Of a stretch of 64,000 nucleotides of DNA, positions 1 through 11,437 are shown piece by piece (positions within the stretch are counted from its first letter, which is position 1; the number at the start of each line of letters is the position of its first letter). The notes below the pieces were generated by a model. It worked only from the letters and a program-made list of their open reading frames with translations, was not told where the DNA came from and did not search any database. Source of the stretch: Tillandsia leiboldiana (taxonomy: Eukaryota > Streptophyta > Magnoliopsida > Poales > Bromeliaceae); contig CM055076.1 of NCBI GenBank assembly GCA_029204045.2, positions 17,595,902 to 17,659,901 of the forward strand, in the 5' to 3' direction. The translations under genes and the position numbers were made by a program.

Positions 1-468
1 AAACATAGGTTAGAAACCAAAAGAGATCATTAAAAATTCCTTTAGAGCTCAAAAATTCAAAACCCCCAAAATTTACCAAAACCCTAAAAACTCACCTCTT
101 GATTTCTTTCTCAAAAAAGGTTGAGAGAGATTCTTCTTCCTCCCAAGATGCTCTCTTAGTGATCCTCCTTCGTTTCGTAGCCTTGAAGGAGATCAAAACC
201 CAACAAAACCTCCTCTCCAAGCTAGGGCACCTTACTTTTCTAGAGAGAAAGAGATGAGAGAGAGAGTAAAAGAGGGAGTGAGGAGGGTCTGAGGTTGGAA
301 GGTGAAGTGCCCCACCCTTTTATACGAGGCGCCCCTACGAAATTACAAGTTTTCCACTCTCTCCCGCTAACAGGCCCGAGAAAGTCCGGACCTTTTTTTT
401 GAAAAAGTCCTGACCCCGAACGTCCCCTACATTGTGCGCAAAGAAGGTCCGAACTTTTTTTCCGAAAA
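1..468 (-). other. Promoter-like fragment, probably from an old LTR
   Basis: No coding sequence is recognisable. Read on the minus strand there is a TATA box (TATAAAAGG, 316-324), preceded by GTCCGGAC-type palindromes (about 385-460) and followed by a CT-rich leader and a possible splice donor (GAG/GTGAG, near 91-97). This order resembles an LTR promoter and leader, but I cannot assign a family. The Sirevirus LTR relic starts at 469, directly next to it. It could also be a fragment of a host promoter. Confidence 0.35.
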
Positions 469-1368
469 TGTTGTGGGTTATGGAATAATGGATCTGAATA
501 GGGGAAAAATCACATAGAGGGGGGGTGAATAGGTGTAAACAATAAAATCACCAAATCGTTGCGTAAAAATAACCCAATGCGGAAAAACAAATAAGTACGC
601 AAGATTTTACGTGGAAAACTCCATCACAGGAGTAAAAAACCACGGGACCGATAACACGGTGAAATCCACTAAGATTAAACACGTACAAGGTGATATACCG
701 TAACACTACGACTCAACCTTTTCCATACGCTCCGAGTAGATCTTCTTCGCTCGCTCCACAACGCGCCTCGAATCCACGATTTGTGTCCAACGTCGAATCC
801 ACGACGTCCAACCGAGTCCATGGTCTTCACCAATATAGCATGTATCGATCACACGAACGCGCCTCGCTTCGAATCCACGAAAGCGGTAGCACCTTGAATC
901 CACAAGGCGACGCGAATCCACACGCCGATTGTCCTCTCAGAAATCGTTGTTTTGTTTATTGGTGGTGATAATAATCGAATACTCAGATCATATAGATAGA
1001 CAAGGAAAACACCATCTAAGTATTCATCGATTTGATTTTTCAAAAGAAAAGAGATTGAAAAACCTCGAATCAAATCGATAAATATAGAGAAAGAAAACCT
1101 AGAAATAAATCGGTGTTTACCTTTTCTTCTCTATACATGGATTACCTTTTATTCCTTCTTGAATATAAGAAATTTAGGAACCTTCGGAATAATAGGAATA
1201 CCCTAAAAAAAATGATATTAGGGTTTATTTATAGGTTAGAAACTTTTTGGAAAGAGATAAGAATAAAAAACAACCTTATCTGAAATTTTCCTGCTCGGCG
1301 GTCCGGACTGGCTTAAGTCTGATCCGGATTGTCGCCTTTTGACAGAAATTTTCTAGAAAAACTGGTTC
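469..1368 (-). mobile_element. Old Sirevirus LTR, truncated (relic)
   Basis: This is a diverged reverse-complement copy of the Sirevirus LTR found at 12487-13821. Shared landmarks, read on the minus strand, are the terminal ACAACA end at 469, the CACCTATTCACCCCC block, the GGTTGAGTCG block, the TGGATT hairpin array (about 768-925), two long hairpins (977-1079), and a TATA box CCTATAAATAAACCC (about 1222-1236). The start of the LTR is missing because gypsy C was inserted at 1369. No primer-binding site follows at 468, so this was a solo LTR or a 3' LTR. It is clearly older than the other Sirevirus copies and useful as an outgroup for their leader structure. Confidence 0.85.
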
Positions 1369-2029
1369 TGTCATGCCCCGGGGTCGAAACTGCGACCCGG
1401 GCTCGCTAACAGATCCGCCGCCCATACGGTGAACCCCGTATAGACGAAGCGTCTAACCTGCAAAAGATAGATACTATACTAAACAGATATCAGAGGTGAA
1501 AGTAAACTGCTAGAAATAAAATAAATACAACTCCAAGTCCTCACCACAAGTACATAAGTCTCTCTAATCTGAAAGAAAAGTACAACTCTATACCTCACTA
1601 CAAGGTCTCTCAACAAGTAACTCTCAAAATATAAAAAGGGTACATCTACTCTCTGGACGACGACTGGTAGGGATCTAGCTCGCGACTCCCTTATCTCGGT
1701 CAGAAGAAGCAGTAACTGGAGCAGCAGGAACAGGAGCAGACGTCCCTGGGGAAAAATACACCACGACGGGTGTGAGAACTACATCCCACAGTAGTTCTCA
1801 GTGGGTGCCGCCAACAAGCCCAACGGTCTGCCCACTAAGTCTACTAGAGGCATGCTATAACAAATGAAATACTGAAGGAAAGAGTTGGAGATGAATAACC
1901 CTACAGTTACTATGCCCCTATCTAGATGCTCAAAAAGTGGAACAGATGATAACATGGTGCATCTACTAACATATCAATATAGTCACCCAATCTGAAACTG
2001 ACTGCCTTCTCGGGTCCAGTCAAGCATGC
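1369..2029 (-). mobile_element. Gypsy C left LTR, first part
   Basis: Begins TGTCATGCCCCGGGG and matches 38106-38760 almost base for base, so the two are the LTRs of one minus-strand Tekay-like gypsy element. Because the element reads on the minus strand, this is the far (U5) end of its 3' LTR. It is interrupted at 2029/2030 by element D and resumes at 7988. The equivalent uninterrupted site is seen in the right LTR at about 38758-38765. Confidence 0.85.
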
Positions 2030-3653
2030 TGTCACGTGTCGATCGTGTTGGTTCGACCGTGACATCCTTGGGGGCCACTGTTGGATGACATTTGGTAGGC
2101 ATTTGGGTTGACAGAGTTACGGGTTTGCAAAGTTGGGACAATCCGTCATGGTTGAGCCGCGGGCGAACCAACGGAGGCAATTCCCTAGCAATGGCCCATG
2201 CCATGACCAGGAAAATGGTGCCGCATGCGGGGTTTCAAAACGTACCCCTCGGTGAGCACCTTTGTACCCCCGGGGTGCCGAAGGGGTGGATGCCTCGTGG
2301 GTTATATAGAGGAGGGGTTGGACACTTGCGAAGTGGCCCCGACTCCCCCGTTGGCCTATAGGACATAGGCCATCCCTTGGCGAGCGGAGTCGCCAAGCCT
2401 GGGTTCGTGTGAGCGGTATTCGATGGTCGAAGAGCACACGGGCTTAGGGTAATGCCAAAGACACGAGGTCGACGGCATTACGGAGCGGGGTTAGCCCAGA
2501 GATTTTGCCTCTCGGTTCGCTTGCACTACCTTATGCCGTTTCGGATCTCTGTAGTGGAGCAAACGAGCGGATGAGGGACAGTCTTGCGAAGGTTGGTCCG
2601 CCTCAAGGGACAAGGCTTGTGAAGGCATGTGGGTACCGAGCGGGGATTCGTGAGGCGCGAGGCCTACGAAGTTTGCGAGGCGAAGGAATGGTCGGTCCGC
2701 CGTAATGGGCAAGGCTCGCAAAGGCAGCGCTGCCGAGCGGGGATTCATGCGGCGCGGCCCACGAAGTAAGAGGAGACAATCGATGCTGGTTTTCGTGAAG
2801 TGAGCCATGGAGAGGACCGAGTGTGTTGGCGGCCGAGCATGGTCGTGCAATGGAGGTGCCGAATGGCTAGCGAAGCGGAGCGAGCCTGATTCGATTGTGG
2901 GCGACATCCGTCAAGCAACCTTGGATGCTGGGCCGAGTGTGTTGGCGGCCAAGCATGGTCGTGCAATGGAGGTGCCAGGGGGTTGGCGACGCGGGAAGAA
3001 TGTCGCTAGGTTGGCAAACCCTTGCGAAGGGAACACACGCGGGAACAAGTAGTGTGGGGCATTCGGGAAGCGGACCTTGGACCGAATCGGGAGCGATGAC
3101 GGAACTAGGTGGCCGGCGAAACGGGTCATGCCCGACCTGACTATGGATCCTGTCGTGGGAATTGCGGGGCACGCGGCGCCTTGGCAAGGCAATGGGCTGG
3201 CGAACGGGCGAGATGCGTGGGACGGGTCGCTCGGTTCAGCAGACGAGCGGAGCGCGCAAGGGCAACTCGCTCGGGCCCATTCAAATGGACTAAGTTGTGA
3301 GAACTTGTATTATCCTGGATGTTTGCTTCGGAGGCAAAGGGACATTCGGTTAAGTAGCACTCTCGAGGAGAGTCTGTCCGGCTAGGCGGAATATACTCGG
3401 CTTGAAGGCCAACCTCGGTGGCGGGGTTGTTTGTTCGTAACTCGCGGAGTTCGACAAGGGGTTCGACATAAGGCGCGGCGCCGGGCAGTCAGGCTCGTGG
3501 AGGAGCATGCTTGGTTAATGCTTGAGTTGTGATCCCGCTGTTTAAGTTCGAGGGCGTGTCCGTGGCAAGGGGACTCGGGAAGGCTGGCTCGGGTGTGCGA
3601 CACTTGAGCGCCGCACGGGGTAATTTTAAGGCGAAAAAGCTGACCCCGTGACA
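2030..3653 (+). repeat. Element D 5' LTR
   Basis: GC-rich LTR beginning TGTCACGTGTCGATCG and ending CCCCGTGACA. A TATA-like box (GGTTATATAGAGG) lies near 2300-2312. It contains internal direct repeats, for example the segment with GGTCGTGCAATGGAGGTGCC near 2842 and again near 2958. The short ORFs in it recur at the same place in the 3' LTR and reflect LTR identity, not coding. Confidence 0.9.
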
Positions 3654-3655
3654 AG

Positions 3656-3667
3656 TGGTATCAGAGC
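3656..3667 (+). promoter_or_regulatory. Element D primer-binding site (tRNA-Met)
   Basis: TGGTATCAGAGC two bases after the 5' LTR, complementary to the 3' end of plant initiator tRNA-Met. It fixes the element's orientation as plus. Confidence 0.9.
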
Positions 3668-6006
3668 TAAGTTGAGCTCATGGGCTGAAGATTTGGCCGG
3701 AAGGTGCGACCTTGGCGGCGAAGTTGGTGTGAGTGGAGTCACTCCAACGAAGGTACTAGGCGTCGGCGAGGCACTGTGGCGGTATTACGCTTGTGGGAGA
3801 TGCGGAGTCAGAGTGTGGCGGACACTAGTACAGTACTTGTGGAATTAGGCGGGTGCCTAAGGAACCTAAGCTCGTGAAGTGGCGTTCGCGGCTTGGGAAA
3901 AGCGAGGAACACATTGTGCGACGATGTGCTTCCGGGGTTGTGGTCTTGCAGCGGATGGATCTCTAGAAGGGAAGGATTGGGAGGCAGCACACGCGGCAAA
4001 AGGGTTACTTCGTTGTGACTGAGTTTAAGTATTTCAGTACAAGAAGATCGATGGGGAGGTCGATTACTCTTTGAGTGTGTACCCATGAATTGGATAGAGT
4101 TATCTCGGTGCGAGAAAGAGATCACAATTGGACCTTTACTCTTCGAGTAAGGAGAAAAGTCTATATCTGGGCAGGGCGGTGACAGCGTTGATTGTTCAGA
4201 GCAGCATCCACATGTACAATGGACGGATGACGTGGATCCCGCTGATGGGTGTAGTCAAGGTTGTGGTAGAACCGAAACTCACGCAGCGGAAGTGGGCATT
4301 GCGAATGCCTGGATTTGGCCTGAGTGCGACTCAGGGTGTGGGAGCACATTTGAGCAGAATGTGTCCCGATGTTTGGTGACTCGATAAAGGGATCTTGTCT
4401 AAGGAACGTGGCAGATAAAACACACATGACAGAAGAGTTCACTTCGTGGAGCACAAGTTGGGAACCAAAACTGATCGGGTCCGTGGCAGTAACAGCTAAG
4501 CTTTGGGCTAGGTTGTGAAGTGGGCCAAGGGTTGCTGGATGGTTTGGTGTTTCTCACTTGGGGCGAGAAGGCCGATGGGGAGATCGGTTGCTCTCGATGG
4601 TGTGGCCACAGGTTGGACGAATGGGACCTATTCGAGTGGATCAAACAATGAGATTGGACTTTGTTCAGAGGAACAAGGTATGGAGCTATGTTCGGGAAAA
4701 GCAGTGACAGTGCTAAGGTCTCGAGATAGCGGGCACCCATCCGTGCGACGGATCGTGTGGACTCTGCTGGCAGATTGCAAAGGTTGTGCGAGAACCTGAG
4801 CTTTTAGAGCAGAGAGACTTGGACTCGAGTGTAGATGAAGAGACAAATCATGACACTCGGGTGGACCGTGGTCCAGGATCGCCTAGTGACAGGTTGCTGG
4901 GAGGGGAAAGACTCAGTTGTCAACTCAAAGGGTCGAGGTATCGCAATTTGTGAGGGGGTGGACGTTGGATGGCGACATCACCGTTATCAGCAGTTGTGAG
5001 AAAGACTAGTAGATGGTTTAAGCTTGGGTTTCGTTCAGTGGCTATCGCGAAGGTGATTGCTGGAGGTATGGAGGACGGCAAGTTCGAGCAATGGATACGA
5101 GGTGTCGTTAGTCTCGAACTTGGCCGAGGACTTTGGTGGGGAACCGAAGTCGGGTTTAGCGAAAGCCTAGAGGGAGTGGGCTTGAGCGACCGAGAGTACA
5201 GAAGCCAAAGGTGCTAAGCAGCAACGAGTAGCGAAAGTGCGGAGCAGTCAGGAGGCATAACAAGAGTTCATGGTGGAGCAAGTAGATGTGCGAAGTAGCC
5301 GAGGACAGGCGTGTCTAGGTAAAAGACTCGAAAACTCGTAGAGACCATGGTGATGGCTTGACGTTATGTGATTGCGGGGGCATTTGTGAGGCAAAAGTTG
5401 TGTGCGGGTATGGCACGAGATGGGCAGAAGTACTCATGGATATTGGAAGGAGCTGGATGCGATCTGGCCCGACCGCAGTTTGTGCTTAGGGTGTTCCAAG
5501 GTGGGGAGCCCTAGATTGACATTGGGATATGTCGAGGTGGAGAAGCGAAGCCGAGCTGCGAGCTGATTCGCGTTGGACACTCCAAGACGTTGGGACGTTT
5601 GGAGTTTGACCTCGGAGGGAGCGAGGGAGGGCCACTCTACTGATTTTCAAAAGGAACTCGTGCACGCTTGGAGTAGGTGTATTCACGGAGTATACCGAGT
5701 GCACTGGTTGTTCCGGCAGCGTTCTGGGAAGAGATCGCTAGCTGGAAAGGGATTTCCCTGCGAGGGAGGCACAAGGTTGGCTACTAGCTGCAGGAAACTT
5801 GGGTTAAGTAGGGGCGAAAGAGACAGAAGGGCCGAGTAGCGCCTCGAGGACCGAGTTGCAGAGGAGTGCTAGTGCCATTTGGGTTGTCGTGAGCAGACGA
5901 CAAGGTTAACATTCTAGTTCCGTGGAGGAGTTTTGTGGTGCGGGGGAGGCATCCGGAGCTGGGGAGCTTCAATTCAAGAGGACAGAATGGTTTTTACAGT
6001 GTGTTG

Positions 6007-6315
6007 GGTCAGTGTGGCATGCGATGCCAAGGCCGAGGGCGGCTCTGATCTGGTTTGGTCGAGAGTACCAAGGAGCTTCAGCAACGCGTTGAGTAGCGGA
6101 CATACTCAAGGGCGGGTCAGTGTGGCATGCGATGCCAAGGCCGAGGGCGGCTCTGATCTGGAGTAGTGGTTGGCGGCTATCAACCAAGCTGGAAGCACGG
6201 AAGCGTCACGTTGGGTAGCAGACATACTCAAGGGCGGGTCAGTGTGGCATGCGATGCCAAGGCCGATGGCGGCTCTGATCTGGAGTAGCGGTTGGCAGCT
6301 ACCAACGAAGCTGGA
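6007..6315 (+). repeat. Three-copy tandem repeat in element D
   Basis: Units start near 6007, 6114 and 6236 with the shared core GGGTCAGTGTGGCATGCGAT and continue through GCCAAGGCCGAGGGCGGCTC. Spacings are about 107 and 122 bases. GGCATGCGATGCC is partly self-complementary. It lies within 50 bases of the PPT. Confidence 0.85.
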
Positions 6316-6362
6316 GAACGGATGGACATCGACGAGGACGTCGATAACTTGGGTGGGGGAGT

Positions 6363-7987
6363 CTGTCACGTGTCGATCGTGTTGGTTCGACCGTGACATC
6401 CTTGGGGGCCACTTTTGGATGACATTTGGTAGGCATTTGGGTTGACAGAGTTACGGGTTTGCGAAGTTGGGACAATCCGTCAGGGTTGAGCCGCGGGCGA
6501 ACCAACGGAGGCAATTCCCTAGCAATGGCCCATGCCATGACCAGGAAAATGGTGCCGCATGCGGGGTTTCAAAACGTACCCCTCGGTGAGCACCTTTGTA
6601 CCCCCGGGGTGCCAAAGGGGTGGATGCCTCGTGGGTTATATAGAGGAGGGGTTGGACACTTGCGAAGTAGCCCCGACTCCCCCGTTGGCCTATAGGACAT
6701 AGGCCATCCCTTGGCGAGCGGATTTGCCAAGCCTGGGTTCGTGTGAGCGGTATTCGATGGTCGAAGAGCACACGGGCTTAGGGTAATGCCAAAGACACGA
6801 GGTCGACGGCATTACGGAGTGGGGTTAGCCCAGAGGTTTTGCCTCTCGGTTCGCTTGCACTACCTTATGCCGTTTCGGATCTCTGTAGTGGAGCGAACGA
6901 GCGGATGAGGGACAGTCTTGCGAAGGTTGGTTCGCCTCAAGGGACAAGGCTTGTGAAGGCATGTGGGTACCGAGCGGGGATTCGTGAGGCGCGAGGCCTA
7001 CGAAATTTGCGACGCGAAGGAATGGTCGGTCCGCCGTAATGGGCAAGGCTCGCAAAGGCAGCGGTGCCGAGCGGGGATTCGTGCGGCGCGGCCCACGAAG
7101 TAAGAGGAGACAATCGATGCTGGTTTTCGTGAAGTGAGCCATGGAGAGGACCGAGTGTGTTGGCGGCCGAGCATGGTCGTGCAATGGAGGTGCCGAATGC
7201 CTAGCGAAGCGGAGCGAGCCAGATTCGATTGTGGGCGACATCCGTCAAGCAACCTTGGATGCTGGGCCGAGTGTGTTGGCAGCCAAGCATGGTCGTGCAA
7301 TGTAGGTGCCAGGGGGTTGGCGACGCGGGGAGAATGTCGCAAGGTTGGCAAACCCTTGCGAAGGGAACACACGCGGGAACAAGTAGTGTGGGGCATTCGG
7401 GAAGCGGACCTTGGACCGAATCGGGAGCGATGACGGAACTAGGTGGCCGGCGGAACGGGTCATGCCCGACCTAACTATGGATCCTGTCGTGGGAATTGCG
7501 GGGCGCGCGGCGCCTTGGCAAGGCAATGGGCTGGCGAACGGGCGAGATGCGTGGGACGGGTCGCTCGGTTAAGCAGACGAGCGGAGCGCGCAAGGGCAAC
7601 TCGCTCGGGCCCATTCAAATGGACTAAGTTGTGAGAACTTGTATTGTCCTGGATGTTTGCTTCGGAGGCAAAGGGACATTCGGTTAAGTAGCACTCTCGA
7701 GGAGAGTCTGTCCGGCTAGGCGGAATATACTCGGCTTGAAGGCCAACCTTGGTGGCGGGGTTGTTTGTTCGTAACTCGCGGAGTTCGACAAGGGGTTCGA
7801 CATAAGGCGCGGCGCCGGGCAGTCAGGCTCGTGGAGGAGCATGCTTGGTTAATGCTTGAGTTGTGATCCCACTGTTTAAGTTCGAGGGCGTGTCCGTGGC
7901 AAGGGGACTCGGGAAGGCTGGCTCGGGTGTGCGACACTTGAGCGCCGCACGGGGTAATTTTAAGGCGAAAAAGCTGACCCCGTGACA
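6363..7987 (+). repeat. Element D 3' LTR
   Basis: Direct repeat of 2030-3653, same length within one base, with scattered substitutions (for example CCACTGTTGG against CCACTTTTGG, and GTGCCGAAGG against GTGCCAAAGG). TATA-like box near 6634-6646. Confidence 0.9.
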
Positions 7988-10900
7988 CTGCGCCTACCTA
8001 CTGCCGCACATCCTCAACAGGACGGGTCTACCGTAGGTATGTCCGTAGCTTCCAAAACTGGCTCAGCCAGAGGGACTGTGTCCGTAACTGCCAAAACTGG
8101 CTCAGTCAGAGGGACGGCGTCGACAAGTCGCGATACCAAAGTGCAGACCCACCCCGGACGTGGCACTCGAGGGGAGCGACCCCAACGAGGACAAGGGTAT
8201 CCGCGCACTCTGTCGAGTTGGCACTGCAGGCTATAGTCAGAATCCATGCTCACGCTCTGAACGAAACAAACTCAGGATCCTCAAATATCTCGCACCAAAC
8301 TGCCTCAACAGGCCAACATTGCATCCACTGCGGAAAACTGCCTCAACAGGCCAACATCGCATCCACTACGAGAAACTGTCTCAACAGGCCAAACAGGCCA
8401 AACGTCGCATCCACTTCGAACAACTGCCTCAACAGGCCAACATCGCATCCACTGCGAACAACTGCCTCAACAGGCCAAACATCGCATCCACTGCGAACAA
8501 CTGCCTCAACAGGCCAACATCGCATCCACTGCGGAAAACTGCCTCAACAGGCCAACATCGCATCCACTGCGAGAAACTGTCTCAACAGGCCAAACAGGCC
8601 AAACGTCGCATCCACTGCGAACAACTGCCTCAACAGGCCAACATCGCATCCACTGCGAACAACTGCCTCAACAGGCCAACATCGCATCTACTGCGAGAAA
8701 CTGTCTCAGCAGGCCAAACAGGCCAAACGTCGCATCCACTGCGAACAACTGCCTCAATAGGCCGCAATATCCCAACATGCAGACTCGCTGACAGGATAAA
8801 CTCCACCACTGACACAATGATGGGTCCGGGAACCCCGAAAGACTAGAACCTACCACCCAAATCTAACAAGAACAGGCTCTAGGCATAGCCTCTCGTTGTT
8901 CTCGTCCCAAGAAGAAGGCAGACCTTAGAACCCAGACCACTCGAATCATCTCGGGTGGTTAATTTATAGGAAAAAATGTGATATTTCTTACTGAAAGTCA
9001 TTTGATCTGGAAGAAATCCATATTTAATGATTTTTAGTTCTTTTTAGGAAAACAGTTGAAACCAAGTTTTATATCCAAGCCTCGTAGAGCTAATGCCTTT
9101 GTCCAATCAAACAAGAACAGACTCGGGCGACCCTACGATACTCGGAAGAAAACATTGGTTGACTAAAATCATATGTGTGTCCAAAGAGGTTCTGGGTTCA
9201 AGGTCCTGCTGACACAGGTATACAGCTGCCACTATCACAGCGGCGACAATAAAACAAGAAACCGAAACATCTCGGGACCGCCGTCTACCCAAACGGCTCC
9301 CGCCACAGATGAACAACCAACTACATCTACCAGACTCCACTCTGCTCCCAAGCACGAGTGTAAAATGCATCCCACACTAAAAGAATCCCAACCACTCGGC
9401 CCACTACCCGGGCGAGTAAAACACTATGTCCAGGAAGGAATAAGAAGTGTGGATGTCTAAAGCAGAATAAACCTAGCCCAAGTTGGAGTTTTCTACTAGT
9501 CTGGCTACACATGCAGCAAATGACGGGGGTGCTAGGTCAAGTTCCAAGATAACAATAATTTTACAGATGATAGAAAGCAGGGAGATGACAAAATCACCAG
9601 ATAATATAAGGAATAGCAATTCCTACATTCTAGCATGCTACACAAGCATTTCACTGTCATGCATAATCCTACAATAGCAGATTTTAATGCACAGTCCATC
9701 AATCTTGGAGACAGGGCCACCCACCTGAAAGTGCACAACTGTCCAAGGTTCCACAGCTGAAAATACCAGGAGCAACAATAACTCCAAATCCAACGGGTCC
9801 AGCACTATCCACAAACCCTCCTGGTACAACACAAGGCTAACAATTACACTTAATTCCACAATTTACCCAAATAAGTTACAGTCTAAAATCAGCCTCAAAG
9901 ATGTCACTTTTTCACCTGCAAACAATGCTCCAAAAATTCCAATAAAATACTACTGTGATCCTCGCGTTGAGACCTTCGAAACGGGTACCTGCACGTCCAA
10001 TTCCGAGCCCCGTAGGCCGAGTTACAAATTCCACAGTACAGGTGCGCAAACACTCACAACCACACAACTGTAAACTCAAACACAGATAAAAGGGGAATAG
10101 TATACCTCCGGGAAGGTCTCGGAAAAATCCAAGGAAAATATGGCGATGATCCTCGCGACGAGTAGATGAAAAAAGTGTACAGGCTCGTCTCGATCCGACG
10201 CTTGAGTGCGGAGATAAAATTCCGGCAAGGGGCTGCTCTCCAAAAACTCCACCAGCAAACAGCGGCTTAGAAGTGTCTCGAAAACCGTGCCATAAACTCT
10301 GAATCCAGCAAGATGATCAACACGAAAGTCGAAGACGTACCTCTCGTGATTCCAACGCCGCAAAAAGCGTCCAAAAATACAGAAGGATTAGCACTGTGGA
10401 CCTCTCAGATTGAACTGCGACGATAATGGGCCTCCGATGAAAGATCGCCACACTGCGCTCCGATGCCGAAGTCGTCGACGCCGCGGCTTCCAAAAATTCC
10501 GGGCCTCTGCCAGAAGATGCGCAACACGAGGAGCTCTAACTTTCCTGAAGGGTCCAAGGGCAGAGGTGCTCGGGAAAAGCCTCCCACAAGGGGTGAAAGA
10601 GGGGTTTAAATAGGCCCAGCCCGAAAATCCCCAAAATTGGGCTTTTCTGGACAAATTCCAGGCGCCCGGAACAATCGGGCCACTACAGTGTTGGGCCCGG
10701 CCCAACACTGTGAGCGCCCGAAAGCTCCTCCAGCCGACACGTGTCCCCGCCACGCTCCCCGCGCCCGGCGCACGCGCGCCCGCCAACCGCGCGGCGCCGC
10801 GTGTCCCGACACGCGGGCGTGGGGCGGCTGCGCCCGGCCAACCGCGGGGCACCACGTGGCGCCCCCACGTCGCCCCAGACCGCCCTGTCTATACGGTCAC

Positions 10901-11437
10901 CTGCCCCCGCCGCTGCGTGGACCGCGCGCACCATAGCCAGCTAGTCACGAGCCGCCACGTGTCCACCTCTCGGTCCACCGTACACCCGCGCCAATTCCGT
11001 GGACCGCGCCTGCTGCGCCGGCCAACAGGAAGCCGCCACGTGGCCAGCGCCCGGGTGCACGCCTCCGCGGTGGACCGCGCGACTGCGCCTCCGCCCGCCG
11101 CCGCGCTCCGCCGCCAGCCGCCGCCGCCTCTCCGGTTGCCGGAATAGTACCCAAACTCCTCGAAATCCGTGTTTTCTCCTCCGGGCTCCGAAAAATACAA
11201 GCAAGTAGTCCATCTTCATCGTTTTCGCGCGCTGAATCCAAATCCGAAGTCCATTTTGCCCAATTCCGCTTCTAAAATTTACCAAAAATTCCCGAAAAAG
11301 CAATCTTGATCCATTTTTCATGCCGGGTCCAAATCTTGGGTCCAATATGCGCGCAAACACCTCTAACACTCATCCTGGTTCTCCAGAAGTCACAGATCCA
11401 ACAGTAATCCAAACGTGGGAATTTCCGGGTCCTCACA
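7988..11437 (-). mobile_element. Gypsy C left LTR, second part
   Basis: Continuation of the LTR broken by element D. On the minus strand the LTR starts TGTGAGGACCCGG at 11437. A GC-rich block with several CCACGTGTC motifs (about 10700-11130) precedes a TATTTAAA box (about 10605-10612). A long R/U5 follows, including a minisatellite (8299-8765). The same order (GC-rich block, TATA-like box, long leader) is seen in F (55333-58501) and G (50195-53985). With the first part, the LTR is about 4.1 kb, long even for Tekay/Del, partly because of the minisatellite. Short ORFs in the GC-rich block are not supported as genes. Confidence 0.8.
8299..8765. repeat. Minisatellite in gypsy C left LTR
   Basis: About twelve units of roughly 38 bases built on CTGCCTCAACAGGCC and CATCGCATCCACTGCGAA. 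Unit variants recur in the same order, giving a higher-order pattern; one variant has an added AACAGGCCA. Each unit can form two small hairpins (GCCT-CAAC-AGGC and CGCA-TCCAC-TGCG). Some reading frames stay open across it only because the array has no stop codons. Confidence 0.9.

Larger units (their letters stand above)
3654..6362 (+). other. Element D internal region, no coding recognised
   Basis: About 2.7 kb between the LTRs. No ORF exceeds about 100 codons and none resembles a retroelement domain in either strand. The 3' part holds a three-copy tandem repeat. A purine tract (GGGTGGGGGA, 6351-6360) sits just before the 3' LTR and would prime plus-strand synthesis. Confidence 0.7.
2030..7987 (+). 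mobile_element. Element D: non-autonomous LTR retrotransposon (LARD-like)
   Basis: A structurally complete LTR element: two direct repeats of about 1.62 kb (2030-3653, 6363-7987), ends TGTCACG...CGTGACA, a primer-binding site matching initiator tRNA-Met just after the first LTR, and a purine tract before the second. The 2.7 kb between them shows no gag, protease, RT or integrase, so it must have moved with proteins from another element. It interrupts gypsy C's left LTR; the other C LTR gives the empty site. The flanks (CATGC left, CTGCG right) are not a clean target duplication, perhaps through mutation. The LTRs differ by scattered substitutions, so insertion is not very recent. Confidence 0.85.

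Noticed and set aside
2092..2361. An 89-codon ORF present in both LTRs of element D
   Set aside because: Its conservation is explained by the identity of the two LTRs; there is no homology or promoter order to suggest a gene.
2030..7987. Element D as a DNA transposon with inverted ends TGTCACG/CGTGACA
   Set aside because: Long direct terminal repeats, a tRNA-Met primer site and a purine tract identify an LTR element; the short inverted ends are normal for LTRs.
8299..8765. Regular repeats resembling a CRISPR array
   Set aside because: There are no unique spacers; units are contiguous and vary by a few bases, and the array sits inside a plant LTR.
8160..8846. Open frames of 180-228 codons across the repeat array
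   Set aside because: They are open because the 38-base minisatellite lacks stop codons; frames on both strands are open at once and the same array in the other LTR gives different products.
10388..11369. Several overlapping ORFs of 60-155 codons in GC-rich DNA
   Set aside because: High GC content makes chance ORFs on both strands. The block is LTR promoter sequence repeated in F and G without a conserved frame.
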